A stretch of 64,000 bases of DNA, from NCBI RefSeq assembly GCF_905475465.1, contig NC_062237.1:9224501-9288500 (forward strand). Reading direction: 5' to 3'. Numbering within the stretch: the first letter of the stretch is position 1; each line of letters starts with the position of its first letter. The notes under the pieces are model-generated. The model did not search any database, was not told the origin of the DNA, and was given only the letters and a program-made list of their open reading frames with translations. Source of the DNA: Pieris napi (Eukaryota > Arthropoda > Insecta > Lepidoptera > Pieridae). Below, in pieces: positions 24,796 to 36,094 of the stretch. Position numbers and translations under genes: made by a program.

Positions 24796-25157
24796 AGGTG
24801 ATATCAGACGGTTCACTCGAATGATTGTTCACTCGAGTGAATGCTTCATTTTTTTTCATTCTATGTTCACACGGCTTAGACGAAATGACACAGAAATGAA
24901 CATTCATTGTTCTTTCTTTTAAATATGTCATCGAATGAAGTCGTACGTCTTGGAATTAGTTTAATTTGTGATCATTTAATCAAAGAGTTGACAAAAAAGA
25001 AGCAAAGAAAACGTCGACGGTGGTGGGTGCGACCATGGATTGAAAGAAGAAATTTATTAGGAGCTTTCAATACATTGTTGAGAGAACTAGCCGTTGAAGA
25101 TCCTGATTCATATTGTAATCATCTTCGAATGGATGAAAGTAAAAAAAATAAAAAAAA
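24796..25157 (+). mobile_element. PIF/Harbinger remnant 2, inside FB1
   Basis: Starts AGGTGATATCAGACGGTTCA after TAA. Holds an open transposase N-terminal ORF and then ends in an A-rich run at the left end of a MITE D copy. The right Harbinger end is missing. Confidence 0.65.
24925..25144 (+). pseudogene. Harbinger-type transposase N-terminal piece
   Basis: Starts MSSNEVVRLGISLI; key features are the Arg/Lys run KKQRKRRRWW followed by VRPWIERRNLLGAF and LLRELAVEDPDSYCNHLRMD, a clear match in form to the region upstream of the DDE domain in PIF/Harbinger transposases. Intact over about 70 codons with no stop, then reads into foreign sequence (MITE D). Confidence 0.8.
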
Positions 25158-25159
25158 TA

Positions 25160-25508
25160 TTGGTTGTTTGTAAAGTAGGTTTACGATCGAGATGTTTACG
25201 TGATAACGTCTTATTGGTGATATAAGTTTTTGGGAAGTAAGGAATTAATGAAGATAACAATTTTTTCAAATTTTAAATTACATCTATCGTTTTATTCACA
25301 CTTTTGATGTTAAATTTCGGGTGTAAAATGACAAGTTTACTTATTCGACTATGATATACATTTTCCTTCATACATTCACGGAATGACTGGCAGCGCTCGA
25401 GATGAGACGGGAGATCGGTCCGTCTCTCTCTCGTTATAACTGCGATCGCGCTCGTGAGGTTTTGGTGTGACACAAGTTTCTAAACATGTCACCCGACTAA
25501 AACGATTT
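25160..25508 (-). mobile_element. MITE D, copy lacking one arm
   Basis: TA then TTGGTTGTTTGTAAAGTAGG... (25160-25260), then the interior in the same orientation as 23506-23775; identity stops at CCCGACTAAAACGATTT, so the second inverted repeat is missing. It sits directly after Harbinger remnant 2. Confidence 0.75.
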
Positions 25509-26660
25509 ATAATGAAAATTTATTTTTTTAAACGAAATTTGGTGAAAACTTACCTTATTATGTCCCAAATATACTGTAATATATTTGATTAAAAATATTT
25601 ATTTTTTCACCTTATTTTGAATTAATATCGAAAAAACACCCTAATTTTCAATCGAAAATTCTGACGTCAAAATTTCAGCTTTTTTCAAAAAGTTGGTGTG
25701 CTTTCAGTTCGTTGAAATCTCTACTTTCCTATGGTAAAAAAATATATATATATATTACCATAGTAAATCTTCTCAGAAAATGCAAAAAATCGTATGCAGT
25801 AACGCCCAGACCCGTCATCCCCTTCCCTACTTCTCTATGAATCTTCTTTAAATTATAATTAGATGCCTATTTATTACTATTTTAAGATAACTTATATATA
25901 CCTGAGTGACCTTAAAAAAAATTTTTAGCCTTTAGATGGGCTAAAATTTTCGTATTTCATAGAGAAGTAGGGAAGGGGATGACGGGTCTGGGCGTTACTG
26001 CATACGATTTTTTGCATTTTCTGAGAAGATTTACTATGGTAATACATATATATTTTTTTACCATAGGAAAGTAGAAATTTCAACGAACTGAAAGCACACC
26101 AATTTTTTGAAAAAAGCTGAAATTTTGACGTCAGAATTTTCGATTGAAAATTAGGGTGTTTTTTCGATATTAATTCAAAATAAGGTAAAAAAATAAATAT
26201 TTCTAATCAAATAAATTACAGTATATTTGGGACATAATAAGGTAAGTTTTCACCAAATTTCGTTTAAAAAAATAAATTTTTGTAAAAGATAGAAATAAAA
26301 AACCTAAAAGTTGTTTTTTTGAATTTTTCACATAAATTTTGAGGTTATGTGAAAAATGTGTAAATACAAAAGTTGTAGATCTTTTTATGACCTACAACTT
26401 TGCCATTTGGTTTTCTTCGATAGGACTTTTAGTTTTGCCGGAAATCGAGATAAACCGTTTTTACCCTTAAAACTCATTCCCCCCTGCCCCTTCCCGACCT
26501 CAGATCGACCGTAATTTATTTTTCCTTTCATTTTGATCATATTCCCCTGCTTTTCTAATGGGTTCCATCCTACTGTAATTTTTTTTGGTTTCAAAAATTA
26601 TCGGCACTGGTCTATTTCGATTTTGCGCCATTTCACATATTTTTTTGTGCTAATTATGGC

Positions 26661-26889
26661 AAGCCAAGCCTGGCTTGAAACCAACGTTCCGGACTTTATA
26701 TGAACTGAAGACTGGCCCTCATCTAGCCCAGACCTCAAGCCTTTAGACTTCAAATTATGGTCAGTTTTAGAGGACATCGCCTGCACTAAATGACACAGCG
26801 ACATTGAGAAAACAGTGCGTAAATCCATAGATACGTGGCCAAACAGATTAAAGGGTTGTATAAATACCAAAGGTGGACATTTCGAATAG
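26661..26889 (+). pseudogene. Mariner-type transposase C-terminal remnant
   Basis: Reads QAWLETNVPDFI, stop, TEDWPSSSPDLKPLDFKLWS, ... , IDTWPNRLKGCINTKGGHFE, stop. SPDLKPLDF is the third catalytic Asp region of mariner-superfamily transposases, and the GGHFE end is typical of the C-terminus. At least two in-frame stops; the N-terminal two thirds are absent. Confidence 0.8.
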
Positions 26890-27011
26890 AATATTAATTG
26901 TTTTAATTTTGCTGAGCCTTTAATAAATATATAGGTATAAATTTTAATAATATTACATTACTTCATTAAAAAGAATTGCCTTTTCATTTGTAACAGAACT
27001 TATGGCTGGAC

Positions 27012-28044
27012 TATGACTCCATGTCCTACTTGGACTTCTTGAAATTTGGAATGATCCAAAACAGCTTTAGTCGACCTTCCAAGAAATTATCAATAGCCAA
27101 ACCTTTCTTTTGTGATTACAAAACTTGGTACTAACAGATCAAAGTCATTTTAAGAGGCAGGCAGGCAAACATCTAATAGGAAATATTTTAGGAAATTTCA
27201 ACAGAGTAATAAACGGGATAACCGCAGAAAATTATTATTTTTAAACATAAGCTTGGGCGCAAGAATTCCGTGTATAATCACCACCAACTCGTTACATTTT
27301 TAAACTCGAAAAAAGACAAAAAAATCTTGACAACGATTGTGAATTCAGCTACATTACCTGTGCTGGTCAGGATTCTATGAACTATGGTGGACCATAGACC
27401 ATATTCATAGAATCCTGACACCTTAACTTTTGTTCGATATTGGGTTCTAAATTTAAATAAATATTAAACTGCTGTTTTTGCGCTACTCTATAACTAAGCG
27501 TTGAACTCGACTAAAGCACGCAACATTCAGCTTAGTAATACGTAAAATACTGCAAAGCTGATAAAATACGGGCTTTCCTGAACAATAAATTTTTCAAAAT
27601 ACGACTTCCCTTACAATATAACCGCTTAACTGGATATAAATGTTGTGATCGTTTAATCGAACTTAATACGATCCGATCGTGTACCGCTGTGACCCTATTA
27701 ATAAAATATATTTTATGGGGGTTGCTTTTTATGTTTTTGCTCGACTGACCATGATAAAACATTTCTAGGCCATGAAATTCTGTTCCAAAAGTTACACGTT
27801 CTACAATGACTGTCGTCATAGTATATACATGCCATAAATATCTATTGTTAATTTTTAAATATACAATTACCGAACATTCTAATAAAAAACGATGTTTACG
27901 GTAAAATTGTATTATTTCTAGGTTTTACATTCAACTTTGTTGTCTTAGAGGTGTTGCACAACTTAGTTGGCCCAGTACAGCCATGTGACAGTATAGAGAA
28001 ACTTGTAACGTTTTATAGTACATAATAATATATATATTATAATA
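27012..28044. other. Intergenic with one hairpin
   Basis: An imperfect inverted repeat of about 24 bp (27365-27388 and 27399-27422, GTCAGGATTCTATGAA core). The 95-codon minus ORF 27819-27532 is the longest here but shows no family signature. Confidence 0.4.
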
Positions 28045-28325
28045 CTAGCCGTTTCGCGCCCGCTTTGCTGGACGAATTAAAATAAATTTTATGTTTCATT
28101 ATTTTATTTTTTTTCATATTTTTATTATTCTTCTTTTTAACTTCCCGCTAAGAAAATTGAAATATTTCGTAAATCGAGTTTTTGACAGATGTTGACGTTT
28201 TCACGTTCTAGGAAGTCCGTATGCATAAATTTTCATAAAAGTAAAACAGCAATAAAAATAGAAAAATTTCACATCGAATGGTGGTAGTTTCATGTCGATA
28301 CGATCAGTGGTTTAAGCGTGAAAGA
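28045..28325 (-). mobile_element. Helitron-like fragment, 3' end only
   Basis: Minus-strand end AAGCGGGCGCGAAACGGCTAG before a T fits a Helitron 3' terminus, and the inner part CGATACGATCAGTGG-like sequence is typical of such elements in Lepidoptera. The other end is lost at the LINE tail. Confidence 0.45.
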
Positions 28326-28330
28326 GCAAA

Positions 28331-29741
28331 GTCAAAGTCAAAGTCAAATCGTTTATTTCAATTAGACCATCTAAAATGGCACTTTTGAACGTCAAAAAAA
28401 ATAAAATATAAAGATGATTCTAGTTGCCCCTTCCAAAAGGTAGTTTCGTGTGGAGAAGAATGGGCAAGAAACTCCACACTTACTCTTTTAAAATAGGTTT
28501 ACAATATTTTGTTACATTTGTTAAATAATTATATGTGAAGACAATGTACTCTTAGAATAAACTACTATACTAAAAAAGTTAGTATACATGTTCCTCACAT
28601 ATTTACAAATATCGAAACCGTAGAATATTAACATAAAAGAGTAATAAAAAATATTAAAAAAAACACAACAAAACAGTGTGTGAGATACAAAAAAAAAAAT
28701 AAAATAATAATTACATTTGTAGCATTAAAGCAAAAAATCAGCAACCAATTTGATTTTGTCCAGGCTATAGAGCCAATCATAGGATTGTCCTATGGAGCAG
28801 GACCAGCATGTTTCCAAGCATTCTTATCTTGAATATAATCATCTAATTTGTAATATGCTTGTTTACAAAGTGTACTTTTAATAAAACATTTAAATTTTCG
28901 TTCATTTAGTTTTAAAATGTCACAAGGTATTTTATTGTAACATTTCACACAGTACCCCATAAATGAATTTTGAACTTTGGCTAATCTGAAAGATGGTTGA
29001 GCTATTTTATCTTTATTTCTAGTACTAAAATTATGTCTTTCATTTATTTTACTAAAAAGATGTAGATTCTTTCTTACATACATAATGTTTTCATAAATGA
29101 ATTGGCAAGGTACTGTCATAATATTAATCTTTTTAAATAGTTCCCTGAGAGATTCGCAATGACGTAGATTATAAATGGCTCTGACCGCTCTCTTTTGCAA
29201 AATAAAAATGGATTCTATGTCAGCAGCCCGACCCCACAGTAAAATGCCGTAAGACATTATGCTGTGAAAGTAGCTAAAATAGACCAAACGCGCAGTTTCT
29301 ACATTGGTTAAATATCTTATCTTTCTAACCGCATAAACGGCTGAGCTCAGCCGCCCCGCAAGAGATGTGATATGAGGTCCCCATTGTAACTTCTCGTCTA
29401 GCGTGATGCCTAGGAAAACCGTTTGATTAATAAATTCCAGTTTTCCTTCATTCAACATTATGTCACATTCCTTACTTTTAACATTTGGCAACGTAAATCT
29501 AATACATTTAGTTTTTTTATCATTCAGTGCCAAATTGTTTACCGTAAACCAATTTTGGACCCGAAGAATAGAGTTATTCACGTCGTCACGATTTTGTGAC
29601 CGTCGATCTACTTTAAAAATCAATGATGTGTCATCTGCAAATAACACCATCTTCGGTTTATTCTGAACTAATTGGGGTAAATCATTTATGTATACTAAAA
29701 AGAGGAATGGACCCAATATTGAACCTTGAGGAACGCCCGAG
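28331..29741 (-). mobile_element. 5'-truncated LINE with reverse-transcriptase ORF
   Basis: The 3' end on the minus strand is a (TGACTTT)n tail (28348-28331), a microsatellite-type tail seen in several LINE clades. The 5' end is cut inside the RT domain at GVPQGSILGP. About 440 bp of 3' UTR separate the stop codon from the tail. Confidence 0.85.
28790..29739 (-). pseudogene. LINE ORF2, C-terminal half of reverse transcriptase
   Basis: An uninterrupted frame of about 316 codons. It opens with GVPQGSILGPFLFLVYINDL, then FADDTSLIF, the Mg-binding FADD box of non-LTR reverse transcriptases, LNDKKTKCIRF, FLGITLDEKLQWGPHI (thumb-type LGxxL motif) and the C-terminal region ending in KHAGPAP and a stop. 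The endonuclease and the N-terminal RT motifs are missing, so it cannot retrotranspose alone. The lack of stops over about 950 bp suggests a fairly recent insertion. Clade (Jockey, CR1 or relative) not settled. Confidence 0.85.
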
Positions 29742-29891
29742 CCTCAAACGAACACCATTTTCTTTTTATATATATAAAGATAAGATTAGATTTTTCTAAT
29801 ATTATAATTTATATATCATTGTCGAAAAACTTATGCTACGCGGGCTACTCTGAGTAGTCTCTATATTATATTATTACCTATGAGTTGTTGT

Positions 29892-30174
29892 AGAGCAGTG
29901 TTGGCCTAGTGGCTTCAGCGTGCGACTCTCATACCTGAAGTCAATCCCCAGCTGTGCACCAATGGACTTTCTTTCTATGTGCGCATTTAACATTTGCTCA
30001 AACGGTGAAGGAAAACGACATGTCTTAGACCCAAAAATCGACGGCGTGTGACACCGGAGGCTGATCACCTACTTGCCAATTAGATTTAAAAATGATCATG
30101 AAACAAATTCAGAAAATCTAAGGCCAAGACCTAAAGAGGTTTTTACGCCACTGATTTATTTATTTTATTTTTAA
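29892..30174 (+). mobile_element. tRNA-derived SINE, family 2, with 10-bp target duplication
   Basis: Head GAGCAGTGTTGGCCTAGTGG, degraded B box, CACCAATGGACTTTCTTTCT, ..., GCCACTGATTTATTT tail. GAGTTGTTGT at 29882-29891 and 30175-30184 is the target duplication. Confidence 0.9.
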
Positions 30175-30794
30175 GAGTTGTTGTGCCTCCCATTACACCA
30201 GGCCTTAGGCTGTGTAGATTGACAAAAACCCTGTGAAACTTGCCTTATTATTGACCTTGTATGACTTTCATTGCTTTTATGTATGAAAGTGTAAGACAGC
30301 CTTTATAGTATCTTCCATACGTTAAACGTTAACATAAAGTTAGCCATATGGCCACGACACTTTCTAACCGTAATGAGTATTTTAGTCCTATTCCCTTAAG
30401 AACAAAAGATTAGGATCTGTCAGGGCTAATTTACAGTCCCATCCATTGTTCCAAGGGAAAATCAAGGAAAATCCGAATAAAGGACGGTTCTTAAGGACAG
30501 AACCTTTTGAAATCCAACAAACAAACGACGTACAACGGAGATGAGGCAATTATAGATACTCGCTATGAAAACATTGTCATCTGCCATTATCAGAGATTTC
30601 ATTATCACGGCAAAAACGTTGATTAAAGAAAAATCTTGTTGATATTTATATAACGCCTTTCATAAATGCAAGGTTTAAAAAAAATCAATTTAAATGTGAA
30701 ACTGTGTGAATTGAACGCGTTTAATTTTGTTTATTAGTTTTATAATCCCAAAGAAAATATCTCAAATCAAATTTATGTCAAATTAATTGATCTA

Positions 30795-31078
30795 TGTCAG
30801 ATTAAAATGATTAATTTCACACTGTTTCTTTCTTTTGAAATACTATGTTACTTAGGAAAATTATCAGTTTTTGGCCATTCTTTCGATTGGCATCATAAAA
30901 CTAGGGGTGTTATTTTTTACATTTAAGTCGGTTCGATTCCCAGACGAGGCAAGTAAATTTTAGAAAATCTTTGAATGCAGAATTACTGACTTTTAAAAAT
31001 AACATAGTCTTCTTTCAGTAAAATACCCTATCTACGATATTTAAGGTAGTTTATGTCCCATAACTTTGGGACGCCCTG
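30795..31078 (-). mobile_element. Single-armed copy of fold-back MITE FB3
   Basis: Closely matches the loop and right arm of the element at 44456-45035 (ATTCTTTCGATTGGCATCAT, AATACCCTATCTACGATATT) and ends TTTGGGACGCCCTG before TA. The other arm is absent. Confidence 0.75.
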
Positions 31079-31502
31079 TATATCCATAACAACCGTAATG
31101 AATTTAAACAGTCATAGCAATAACATCTCATACCAATATTCAATTGATTTAAGTACATACAAGTATAATGTAGTCACAGTATAATAGAGTTGAATTTCTC
31201 ATATCTCGCTTTACAGTAATTAGGTCATATCTCAGCAGCAGGTTAATTAAGACATCAAAATGTAGTAAACGAGCCTCAGCATAACCTCGAAATTAGTACT
31301 TCTGCATAATTATAATATAAGTGGAACACTGACTTAACTATGTTGCATAGTTTCTACTTTAAATACATTTTTACAAGCCAAGCAACTTTAGTTTCTATGT
31401 GACAATTGCAATTGATTCTCGTATAATGAAACTTCGTTATTAAATGTTTTTAAGAATACTCTCTTTATGAAACATTTAACAATATTGTATCGAGAAAACC
31501 GT

Positions 31503-31770
31503 AGTATTGGACTAGTGGTTTCAGCGACTCTCTTCCCTGAGAAGCCGTAGGTTCGGTCCCCGGCTGGGCGCCGATGGACTTTCTATGTTCGCATTTAACA
31601 CTCGCTCACCGGTGAAGGACAACATCGCGAGAAAACGGCCTTAGACCCAAAAAGTCGGCGTGTGTCAGGCACAGAAGGCTGACCACCTACTTGCCTATTC
31701 AAAATACAAATGATCACGAAATGGAACAGAAATCTGAGGCCCAGGCCTATAATGTTGTAGTCCCACTGGT
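31503..31770 (+). mobile_element. tRNA-derived SINE, family 2, old copy
   Basis: AGTATTGGACTAGTGGTTTC head, B box GGTTCGGTCCC, GACTTTCTATGTTCGCATTT, and GTCAGGCACAGAAGGCTGAC near the end. Many substitutions; no target duplication found. Confidence 0.8.
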
Positions 31771-32273
31771 ATCATACCATAAAACCATTTGTTATATACC
31801 TTTACATTGAATTTTATATTAAGTTAGTTTTTAAGTTTAAAATCAGGTCAAGTGTTCTATTTATTTTTTCTCTGGTTCTTTGGAAGGCTGCTTTTATCAG
31901 TAAGACTGCCAATTAACATCCTTTGCCTTTTTTGTCCTATTTTGTTAAATGTAAATAAATTATTATTAATACTCAACATTATCAACCACGCGTCAACGTT
32001 GGAGGAGCTTTAATATCTGTGTAGCTATTGATTGTCAATCAATGTCCGATAAACATTATAAAACTCTAAAAATAGCACACCTATATAAAAGTACATACAT
32101 GAATCAGGTCATCACTCAGCATCCTGTAAGAGTGAGTTCGCTTTGAAGTCGACTGTTAAGTATATAAAAGCAATATATTAATCAATATACTGCCTTCGTA
32201 AAAATATCTGAGTACACTTTAAGTTCTTTAGAGACGAAAGACGCGGTTTTGTAATAGGCTATGCGTTTATTAT

Positions 32274-32549
32274 TAAATAAAAATAAATCAGTGGCGCTAC
32301 AACCTCTTTAGGTCTTGGCCTCAGATTTCTGAATCTATTTCATGATAATTTTTAAATCTAATAGGCAAGTAGATGATCAGCCTTCAGTGCCTGACACACG
32401 CCGTCGTCTTTTTGGGTCTATGACATGTCGGTTTCCTCACGATGTTTTCCTTTACCGAAAAAAGTCCATTGGTGCACAGCCGAGGATCGAACCTACGACC
32501 TCAGGGTTGAGAGTCGCACGCTGAAGCCACTAGGCCAACACTGCTCATA
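32274..32549 (-). mobile_element. tRNA-derived SINE, family 2, with 10-bp target duplication
   Basis: Minus-strand copy: head GAGCAGTGTTGGCCTAGTGG at 32549, B box GGTTCGATCC, tail CCACTGATTTATTT at the low end. CGTTTATTAT at 32264-32273 and 32550-32559 is the target duplication. Confidence 0.9.
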
Positions 32550-32697
32550 CGTTTATTATGCCAGTACAAAATTCTTTAATTTAATTGTTATTCCTACTAA
32601 AAGTACATACACAAACTTACCCACTATATTAAATCTGGCTAATATGACTTACTTGACTTAATACTCTATGACCACTGGATAGGGCAGAGAACTACAA

Positions 32698-32775
32698 CTA
32701 AAATTGGGTGATAATGGGCTGCAATGACCCTTTTTGGGCGTCGCGTAGGCTGGTATGCCCCCCTATTATATAAAA
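32698..32775 (+). mobile_element. LINE 3' tail, second type
   Basis: GGGCTGCAATGACCCTTTTT, GGGCGTCGCGTAGGCTGGTA, GCCCCCCTATTATATAAAAAAA. The end resembles the tail seen at the window start (CCCC...TTATATAAAAAAAA). Confidence 0.5.
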
Positions 32776-33140
32776 AAACAGTGAGCCTCCAACGACCAAC
32801 TGCAACGTGGCCATGTTTGTGATGACCACTCTTCCGCTTTTCTTGCGGGTTTTAGTCAAGCGCCTGCTCGGGTATATGATTGGAATCACTTCAGACTGTT
32901 CGTCTGTTCTCTTGTAACAGTTCCACTTGCGTCGCTTGATCTGCTGGCTAATCCAAGTTTCTCGGCAGCGCTCCCAGAGCTGTTAGTCGGAGAACTTTTC
33001 GAGCCAATAGATACTCAGGATGCGGCGGAGACTGCGGTTGACAAGACTTGAAGTCAGTGCGAGATGTGCTTAGATACTTTCCACGTTTCACAGATTTCAC
33101 GTTGGATTCGAATATTATAACTTTGACACGACGCATCAGT
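32776..33140. other. GC-richer segment, probably repeat-derived
   Basis: Unusually GC-rich for the window. A plus-strand frame of about 95 codons is open from about 32770 to 33050, with segments such as DDHSSAFLAGFSQAPARVYD. I recognise no domain; it may be another retroelement fragment. Confidence 0.3.
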
Positions 33141-33637
33141 GACCGTGACTGCTATACAGGTATATGTTCTCTTCTGACATTTATATTCATTACAAGCTCC
33201 GCTATCCGCTAATTAATCATAGGACCTCTTTAATATTGTCCTTACTGAAAAATAACGAATACTCATCATTGTACTCCCGATTGTGTCATTAGCGGTTCGC
33301 GTATAAGCGACCTAAAAGCCTGTTCCGTCATATCGGCCTTGTCATTTCCGGCGTGGCCAATCGCCCGGCAGCCATCAAATGATTCCACTTCGCAGGAGAA
33401 ACTTGCGCAGTAATATTCGGCCGATTTACTCACCCATTCCTTAACAAAGCATTTTCATATAAAAATCGTAAAAATGCGCATAAATCCTAAAGTAGGCGTT
33501 TCATCCTAATGGTGTCACAGTTGTATTATACATATTATACGTTGGCACAGTTTCTTAAGCAAAACTAAAGGAAAACGCCGTAAGACGTGGCTTAGACCCA
33601 TACACATCTGACGGAGACAGATGGCGAATGGCGTATA

Positions 33638-34481
33638 GTGCTTTTCATGAAACAAGTCCCGCGGTGATTTTTGGAACTAAATTTGACAGGTCGGCAATGT
33701 TGTCATTCGTCGATGTTATCAAGTTCGTTTGTTGTGGTAGATTTTTATGAATTTTTAACTAGCTTAGTGCATTTTAAAGATTGATTACAATGCCAAAAGT
33801 TGTAAAAAATTCGGCTCGAGAAATGATATTAAAGGTGAAAGAGTTCTGTGAAGCGGAACATAAGAATCAAGGTGTTTGAATACCACTAAACAATGTTCGG
33901 AAGAGAGTTGCCGCCATAACATGTACTTTTTAGAGTTGCCATTTAATAATTTTTTGCTGTATTGATGGGACTTTTATGATATAAATTCGTTTTTGCGACA
34001 AAATTGAATAAATACATAACGTGATGAAACTAGGTAACTGAAATTAAAACATATATTACATAAGCATTATAAACTTAAAGTTACTATTATTTTTAATTGT
34101 TCATAATTTAATTGCAGATGTGTCAGAGAAAACTATAACAAGAATTACAAACGATGGTATAACAGCGGCATGTACTTTGAAAAAAAAATTTAACCCAACA
34201 ATTATGCAATAAAACTCTGAATAAAAAATTGTATTACTTTTCTTTACCGTATTTTCTCATCTTTTCCCTGTAAGTAGGTAGAACACCGCTAATATAAGTA
34301 AATAAAAATATAGTTTTTACATAACAGAAATATTGTTTCAAAGTATGCAGAAAATAATATTATTTGATAAATTACATCTGCTAAATGTAAATAAAATAGG
34401 TAAATTTTTTACTCATAAATGGCAACATTACGTCATGCGATTGCAGCGCCGCGTCTGGGGGACGTCTTTCATGAAAAGGAC
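33638..34481 (+). mobile_element. TA-flanked DNA transposon remnant with split HTH ORF
   Basis: Left end GTGCTTTTCATGAAA and right end TTTCATGAAAAGGAC are inverted repeats, each inside TATA (TA duplication). Inside lies a short transposase-like start (33790-34212) that looks interrupted by an intron. The DDE part is absent. Confidence 0.65.
33790..34212 (+). pseudogene. Transposase N-terminus with helix-turn-helix, spliced
   Basis: Starts MPKVVKNSAREMILKVKEFC; codon 30 is a stop (TGA at 33877). The frame then reads IPLNNVRKRVAAIT up to 33922, where GTACTT could be a donor. After TTTAATTGCAG at 34107-34117 a second piece reads VSEKTITRITNDG, completing a helix-turn-helix-like motif across the junction, then stops at about 34212. 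By memory such proteins occur at the start of lepidopteran mariner-related transposases. A pseudogene because of the stop and missing catalytic domain. Confidence 0.55.
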
Positions 34482-36094
34482 TATACTTAAATTTTAAAAA
34501 CAAAAGAAGTTCATTTGTTTTTAAGGATTTACTCTATTGGGGAATGATGGAATTTCATACATATAAATACTCTTTATGGAGTTGTAAGAAAAACAAATTA
34601 CTCAATAAATATTTTTTATTGACTAAACGTTACATTATAAGGAGTTTAAATCACAAAGGCACACGGCGGCGGCGACTTTTTTCGACTAGCTGAATATATT
34701 GCTGCATTAAAGTTAAATATGACTTCAATATAGCTTTCTCTGAAACAAAAAATTAATTTGAATTTTGAGCGCTCCATGTATTGGGTACTAAACGGAAGCA
34801 CGTACATTTTTAGTATATTTTTATAGTTTTAATATTACTCTTGTACAAGAAATAAAATATAAAGTTGTGGTCATGCCCAACAATGTCATATGAAAATTTC
34901 AAAACTAAGTTCTGGTACATTTGATCCTGCTATTGATTATGACCGGCAATTATAATCAAGTCGCCGAGGAATAATAATGATTACAGTGTAGGGCTTACAG
35001 AAAGCTGGTGCTTCGAAGAAGGTCATTCTATTTTTGATCCATTAATACAAAAATAATCGATAGAAAATATTTTCATTTGTAATTATTTCAACAAGTATCC
35101 AACAAAAGTAAAACTTTTAAAGAAAAACGCTTTTTACCGGATTAAAGTTATGTATTATTATAAATTTACAACTATTTGACATAATTTTAAATTTATCCGA
35201 CGTTAAAACTTCTTTAGCGCCTGGGTGTGCAGCGTTTTAATCGAAGAAAAGGGAAAGAGCGATTGAGACCGATTGAGAGAGAGTGAGAATTTCGTAAAGA
35301 GAATTTATGAAATATTAGTATTTCATATGTTATGCAAAATAATTTATTGAAATCTCAAATGACGAATTGGAAATAAAAATGCCACGTCTTTTTATTATCG
35401 AAGAAATAAATTTAAAAATTAAATTTATAATTTCTATTAATTTTAGACAGTTTTAATATTTTAATGATATTTAAATTCATTAAATTCCTAACATTCTTTA
35501 TTCCTCCCTCTAAGTATAGGAAATTTAAAGTTTTAGATTTGCATAAATATGAACAAGACTTAAAAAATCGTTCGCAAAAAAAAATTTCACTTCTGACATG
35601 TATACTTTGTACGCACGCACTTTTTTTTAAATATAAATTGATAACTTTTTATGGATTACCTTCACAGGTATAAGAAGGCTTTATGTGTAAGATAATACAG
35701 AGGCTTGTTGTCATATCAATAAAATTGTTCATCACAGTGGTTACTAAACAAACAAAAGTAGCCATTATTCACACATATCGCATAAAATATCAAGCACGTA
35801 GCGGAGATTGGAAAGAGCGTGACGTTTACGGATTAGGGTAAATCAATTCCGTGCGAGCGCAAACAGAGCCGGTTACCCACGTCAGCCTTAGACTGTTTCC
35901 CGTAAAATTGATTTGGCCTAAATGACAGTTTTAGGCTAATACCCTATTTTTGTTTTGGATAACGATATCTTGCCCCATTTCAGCTATGACTTAGAGCTAA
36001 CAAAGCCACTTTATTCAAAATGTATACAGTGAGTGATCAGTTCAATTGTGTAATAGAGATGACAAATCTTTATAATCTGTACGATAGTCTATAA
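34482..36094. other. Intergenic with one repeat fragment
   Basis: 35138-35205 matches the start of the repeat at 3000-3203 (CCGGATTAAAGTTATGTATT ... ATTTATCCGACGTT). No supported gene; the 69-codon ORF at 35464-35673 lacks any signature. Confidence 0.4.

Larger units (their letters stand above)
24558..26612. mobile_element. Fold-back element FB1, TA-flanked giant palindrome
   Basis: GACCAGTGC opens it and GCACTGGTC closes it, with TA on both sides. The right arm 25955-26612 is almost the exact inverse of the left arm 24558-24792 plus 25513-25841; the loop is 113 bp (25842-25954). The left arm is broken by a Harbinger piece and a MITE D copy at 24796-25508, which replace about 100 bp retained in the right arm (26285-26387). 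Confidence 0.8.
24460..27011 (+). mobile_element. Mariner-type transposon interrupted by a fold-back element
   Basis: Left end GTCTGGCCATAAGTTGTTAC and right end GTAACAGAACTTATGGCTGGAC are inverted repeats of about 28 bp, each bordered by TA (24458-24459 and 27012-27013). Only UTR remains at the left (24460-24557) and the C-terminal transposase part at the right (26661-26889). Between them sits the fold-back element 24558-26612. Confidence 0.8.

Noticed and set aside
22461..25473. Four near-identical 66-codon ORFs (22461, 23012, 23718 minus, 25473 minus) as a gene family
   Set aside because: They lie inside the interior of MITE D and are repeated only because the element is. No domain, no coding-like substitution pattern visible.
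27532..27819. 95-codon minus ORF as a host exon
   Set aside because: No recognisable motif and no clear splice partner; likely chance or decayed repeat.
35840..35965. Possible MITE with TTAGGGTAAATCAATT arms
   Set aside because: The inverse arm matches only about 13 of 16 bases and no target duplication is visible.
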